A model generated the notes under the pieces. That model saw only the letters and a list, made by a program, of their open reading frames with translations, was not told the DNA's origin and made no database searches. From assembly GCA_965214795.1 (NCBI GenBank), contig OZ243976.1, forward strand, positions 4,030,001-4,094,000: 64,000 nucleotides of DNA, read 5' to 3'. Below are positions 61,217 to 64,000 of the stretch, piece after piece (position 1 is the first letter of the stretch; every line of letters begins with the position of its first letter). The DNA comes from JAJDXW01 sp965214795. Its GTDB lineage: Bacteria; Pseudomonadota; Gammaproteobacteria; HK1. The position numbers and the translations under genes were made by a program.

Positions 61217-61302
61217 TTCATGCCCCGTCGAGCCCGATCCCGAACCCGGGCCCGAACCCGGTCATGATCCGTCACGCTCCGCCAGGCCCCCGTCACGGTC
61301 CA

Positions 61303-61464
61303 TCACGCTCCGTAGATCCCGAACAAGGCTCCGACCAGCAGCATTGCGAATATGGCCGCGAGGCCGAAGCAGAGCATCGACAGGTCCCGCATGCGCCCGC
61401 GAAGCTCCGCCCCCAGCCACACCAACACCGCGATGATTCCCAGGATGAAGATGATGACCCGCAT
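61303..61464 (-). CDS. Small two-helix membrane protein
   Basis: 53 residues; hydrophobic segments VIIFILGIIAVLVWLGAE and LCFGLAAIFAMLLVGALFG flank a basic loop (RGRMRD). It is translated 8 bp after dsbC on the same strand. Too short to classify, but codon use and hydrophobicity look genuine. Confidence 0.55.
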   Translation of the reverse strand: MRVIIFILGIIAVLVWLGAELRGRMRDLSMLCFGLAAIFAMLLVGALFGIYGA

Positions 61465-61472
61465 CGGCCGGG

Positions 61473-62198
61473 CTACCCCCGACCGAGCTGGCTCACCAGC
61501 TCGCGCCACGGCACGTAGCCACCGATGCGCGCGCCGTCTCCGGTGAACAGGGTGGGGGTTCCGCTGACGCCGAGCTGCCGCCCGATCTCGAAGTGCTCCT
61601 GCACCGGGCTCTCGCAGGTGGCGTGCGCGATGTCCCGGCCGGCCTTGGCGTCGGTCATCGCCTGGTGCCGGTCGCCGGCGCACCAGACCGAAATGGAACG
61701 ATCGTGGCTCGCCGTGCCGGGGGGCGTCCGCGGCCACGCGGCGTACCGCACCTCGACCCCGGCCGCATTGAGGTCCGGCACTTCAAGATGGAACTTCGCG
61801 CAGTACGGGCAGTCCACGTCCGTGAACACGGTCAGCCGGTGCTTCGTCGAGCCGCTCGGGGCGAACACGATGAGAGCGTCCTCGTCCATCCGGGCGAGGA
61901 GGTCCCGGCGCACCGCGAGACGCGCGTCCTCGGTGAGGTTGCGCCGCTCCACGACCGAGTAGAGGTTGCCGTGAAAGAGGTAGCGGCCGTCGGCGCTCAC
62001 GTACAGAACATCACCCCTCGCGCGAACCTCGTAGAACCCCGGCAGAGGCGACGGACGGATGGCGCCGGACCCGACCTCCCCCACCAGGCTCCGGACGGCG
62101 CTCCCGACCGGCTCCGGGACGTCTTCGGCATTCCCCGCCGGGAGCACCGCACAAAAGGCGAGCGTCGCCGCAGCCGCGAACCGCACCCGAACATCCAT
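61473..62198 (-). CDS. dsbC: Thiol:disulfide interchange protein DsbC
   Basis: 241 residues with a signal peptide (FAAAATLAFCAVLPAGNAED). An N-terminal dimerisation domain (RPSPLPGFYEVRARGDVLY) leads to a thioredoxin fold with active site DVDCPYCAKFH and the cis-Pro SGTPTLFTGDG. It isomerises wrong disulfides in the periplasm. ATG 62198 follows AGGAAACGG. Confidence 0.94.
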   Translation of the reverse strand: MDVRVRFAAAATLAFCAVLPAGNAEDVPEPVGSAVRSLVGEVGSGAIRPSPLPGFYEVRARGDVLYVSADGRYLFHGNLYSVVERRNLTEDARLAVRRDLLARMDEDALIVFAPSGSTKHRLTVFTDVDCPYCAKFHLEVPDLNAAGVEVRYAAWPRTPPGTASHDRSISVWCAGDRHQAMTDAKAGRDIAHATCESPVQEHFEIGRQLGVSGTPTLFTGDGARIGGYVPWRELVSQLGRG

Positions 62199-62251
62199 CG
62201 CCGTTTCCTGCCGCTGTCAACCTTGCGCCATTCTACGCCCAGGGTCATCCC

Positions 62252-62572
62252 ACGCTACGGTTCCGGATGGAAACCAGCAATTCTCATTTTGCTCGTCGGG
62301 TCCTGCTGCCGGACCGGCACGACCGCCGATCTGCCCCCTGATCTGCCCCGGATCGAGTCGCAAGGAGAAGACGGCTTGCGGCTCAGGGTGAAGTCAGGCG
62401 CCAAAATGAGAACTGCCGGATGGAAACGAGGAGCCGGGATGGCGTTCGCCGCGCGCGTTCGGGCCGATCGGCTGCATCAACGGGACCCCCGAGGACACGA
62501 ATGAGGGTGCTCCCGCCAACCCGGTGCGGATGATCGGCCAGCGTGGGCCAGCGTGGGAAAGTCCTGGTTCTA
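62252..62572 (+). repeat. Dispersed repeat R1, copy B (interrupted)
   Basis: Matches the minus strand of 9253-9415 in two blocks, 62252-62274 and 62416-62572, split by an inserted element. The right block has an extra short duplication (CAGCGTGGGC repeated near 62540-62560). It occupies most of the 498-bp gap (62199-62696) between dsbC and the luciferase-like gene, which has no other recognised feature. Confidence 0.78.
62275..62416 (+). mobile_element. MITE-like element, copy B
   Basis: About 140 bp with terminal inverted repeats: GCAATTCTCATTTTG at 62277-62291 and CAAAATGAGAACTGC at 62402-62416. It is flanked by 12-bp direct repeats CCGGATGGAAAC (62263-62274 and 62416-62427), which read like a target duplication. 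Repeat copy A lacks the insertion at the same point. It has no coding capacity, so mobilisation would need an outside transposase. Confidence 0.7.
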
Positions 62573-62696
62573 CGCCTCCGGCGCCGGGAGCGAGCCCGGA
62601 ACGGGACGGAGAACGGCGACGCGGCGGCTCCGGAGGCCGCCGGAGAGGCGGCGGGGGCGAACCGCGGCGGCAGGGGCGGTGGGGGCCGGCGGCGCG

Positions 62697-63803
62697 TCAG
62701 TCCGCGGCGGCCCTTGCCCCGAGAGCCCGATTCACGCGCGGCATGACCTCCTCGGCCATGAGCCGCATCGAGCTCTTCATCTCCGCCTTCCGGTCGTCCC
62801 AGTCGTGGGCCGCGTAGAGGAGCGTGCCGAAACCCCCGACCTTGTCCCGCAGGGCGAGGATCCGGTTCGCGACCGTCTCGGGGCTACCGTAGACGACGAG
62901 GTTGTCGCGCAGGGCCTCGTGGGTCAGCTCGCTCGGGTCGTCGTCCTTCTCGACCACGAACGCGGCCCGCAGGTCCGCCCGCTCGAAGATCTTGCTCAAG
63001 TACTCGTAGTAGAAGTCGTGGGGGCCGCCCGGGGTCTTGACGAACGCCTCCGCCTCGACATCGGTCTCCGCGACGTAGATGCTGCGCGCGACGCGCCACC
63101 GGTCCTGATCGGCGTCGAGCCCGGCCTGCTTCGCGCCCTTGAGATAGGCCGGCCAGTGGGAGGCCACCGACCACTCGCCGATGAAGTTCGCGGAGACGGG
63201 AATATAGCCGCGCGAGCCGGCAAGGGTCATCGACCCCGAGAACGGGCTCATCCCCGACACCGCGATCGGCGGGTGGGGCTGCTGGAACGGCTTCGCGACA
63301 TAACCGAGCTTGATGTCGTGGTGCGTCCACTCCGGCATCCTGATGTTCCAGTACTTCCCCTTGAGGTCGTACGGAGGCTCCCCCTGCCAAAGGGCGAGGA
63401 TGTGGTCGAGGGCCTCGACCATCATCTCGTTCCGATCCGCGTCCATCACCCCGAAAAGCTCGAAGTCCGAGGGCAGCCCGCCCGGGCCGACCCCCATGAT
63501 GAAGCGGCCCTCCGACATGTGGTCGAACATCGCCGCCTGCCCCGCCGTCACGCCGGGGTGGTACTGCGGCATGCAGATGACGCCGGTCGCGAACGTGATC
63601 TGCCGGGTCCGGTGAATGAGGCTCGACAGGAACTGGAGCGGCGAGGTGATCTGCTCGACGGCCGAAGTGTAGTGCTCGCCCACCCACGCCTCGGAGTACC
63701 CGAGATCATCGGCGAAGATGATCGCCTCCGCGTCCTCCTCGAGCGTCGTGTGGTAGTCCCGATCGATATGGTGCAGGGGCATCATGAAGTAGCCGAGTTC
63801 CAT
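62697..63803 (-). CDS. LLM-class flavin-dependent oxidoreductase (luciferase-like)
   Basis: 368 residues, bacterial-luciferase-like TIM barrel using reduced flavin. Motifs: MELGYFMMPLHHIDRDYHTT at the start, SEAWVGEHYTSAVE, TGVICMPQYHPGVTAGQ and SEGRFIMGVGPGGLPSD. Family members oxidise a wide range of small substrates. ATG 63803 has a GGAGAACGG site. It is bracketed by inverted copies of the MITE-like element. Confidence 0.9.
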   Translation of the reverse strand: MELGYFMMPLHHIDRDYHTTLEEDAEAIIFADDLGYSEAWVGEHYTSAVEQITSPLQFLSSLIHRTRQITFATGVICMPQYHPGVTAGQAAMFDHMSEGRFIMGVGPGGLPSDFELFGVMDADRNEMMVEALDHILALWQGEPPYDLKGKYWNIRMPEWTHHDIKLGYVAKPFQQPHPPIAVSGMSPFSGSMTLAGSRGYIPVSANFIGEWSVASHWPAYLKGAKQAGLDADQDRWRVARSIYVAETDVEAEAFVKTPGGPHDFYYEYLSKIFERADLRAAFVVEKDDDPSELTHEALRDNLVVYGSPETVANRILALRDKVGGFGTLLYAAHDWDDRKAEMKSSMRLMAEEVMPRVNRALGARAAAD

Positions 63804-63897
63804 CGCCGTTCTCCGGATCGTGAGCCGAAACGCCTGCGCGCTCCGCCGCACCCTACCCACTGCCCGGAGTCCGGTCAACCTGGAAAGCCGGATGCCA

Positions 63898-64000
63898 GCA
63901 GTTCTCATTTTGGCGCCTGACTTCACCCTGAGCCGCAAGCCGTCTTCTCATTGCGACTCGATCCGGGGTCGATCGGCGGTCGTGCCGGTCCGGCAGCAGG
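63898..64000 (-). mobile_element. MITE-like element, copy C (cut by window end)
   Basis: Begins with the terminal repeat GCAGTTCTCATTTTG (63898-63912) and runs to the end of the window. On the minus strand it matches 62302-62416, so it lies in inverted orientation to copy B. The far terminus should lie about 25 bp past 64000. It is 95 bp upstream of the luciferase-like gene start. Confidence 0.68.

Overview
The window is GC-rich (about two thirds G+C by eye), densely coding DNA from a Gram-negative bacterium, most likely a proteobacterium. Support comes from a Kdo transferase (waaA), a periplasmic disulfide isomerase (dsbC), lipA, a 2,3-BPG-dependent gpmA, TRAP and Liv-type ABC transporters and an aerobic benzoyl-CoA (box) pathway. 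I cannot name a genus. Two toxin-antitoxin pairs, two restriction-modification loci, an ankyrin-repeat secreted protein, dispersed repeats and a decayed inositol gene suggest an uncultured, possibly host- or particle-associated lineage; that is inference.

Layout. 0-1 kb: higBA toxin-antitoxin with an operator-like inverted repeat. 1-6.2 kb: GDPD phosphodiesterase, lipA, an iolC/iolB fusion remnant, a yidD/TM2/DUF4177 cluster, hypoxanthine phosphoribosyltransferase, and a DOPA-dioxygenase-like protein. 6.3-12.6 kb (minus strand): a TRAP transporter (dctPQM) followed by a phytanoyl-CoA-dioxygenase-like enzyme, an amidohydrolase and a small EthD-like protein, probably one catabolic unit. 12.9-15.5 kb (plus): a second PhyH-like dioxygenase and a cupin protein, with a type II methyltransferase and restriction endonuclease lodged between them. 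15.8-17.6 kb: copC-copD-cytochrome c. 17.7-35.8 kb (minus): a large composite defence island. 36-37.5 kb: an N-formylglutamate amidohydrolase-like gene and brnTA. 37.8-50.1 kb (plus): a branched-chain-type ABC transporter whose second ATPase is fused to a Tm-1-like domain, then a PEP-hydrolase-like TIM barrel, flotillin, an SRPBCC protein and an SRPBCC-oxidoreductase fusion. 50.2-55.2 kb: ankyrin protein, CsaA-like protein, gpmA, waaA. 55.7-62.2 kb (minus): alpha/beta hydrolase, benzoate-CoA ligase, boxB, boxC, a small membrane protein and dsbC. 62.2-64 kb: repeats and a MITE-like element around a luciferase-like oxidoreductase.

The defence island is the centrepiece. Its outer frame is a helicase / DUF1156 methylase / DUF499 ATPase triad (the set known as Hma). 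In transcription order it reads: SNF2 helicase with an N-terminal XRE domain and C-terminal DUF3883, retropepsin-like protease, small two-helix membrane protein, cytosine-5 methyltransferase, GHKL-ATPase restriction enzyme (HgiDII-like), Vsr nuclease, DUF1156 methylase, AAA ATPase, TOPRIM-like partner, DUF499 ATPase. Two modules, a full type II R-M set with Vsr and an ATPase/TOPRIM-like pair, are thus embedded in the triad, joined largely by 4-bp ATGA overlaps. The methylase carries in-frame tandem duplications that expand a variable loop.

A recurrent theme is in-frame repeat growth: methylase, helicase, DUF499 ATPase, LivF-Tm-1 linker, flotillin coiled coil, benzoate-CoA ligase, and a duplicated 3' tail of waaA. 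A roughly 165-bp intergenic repeat exists in an uninterrupted copy (9.3 kb) and in a copy interrupted by the MITE-like element (62.3 kb).
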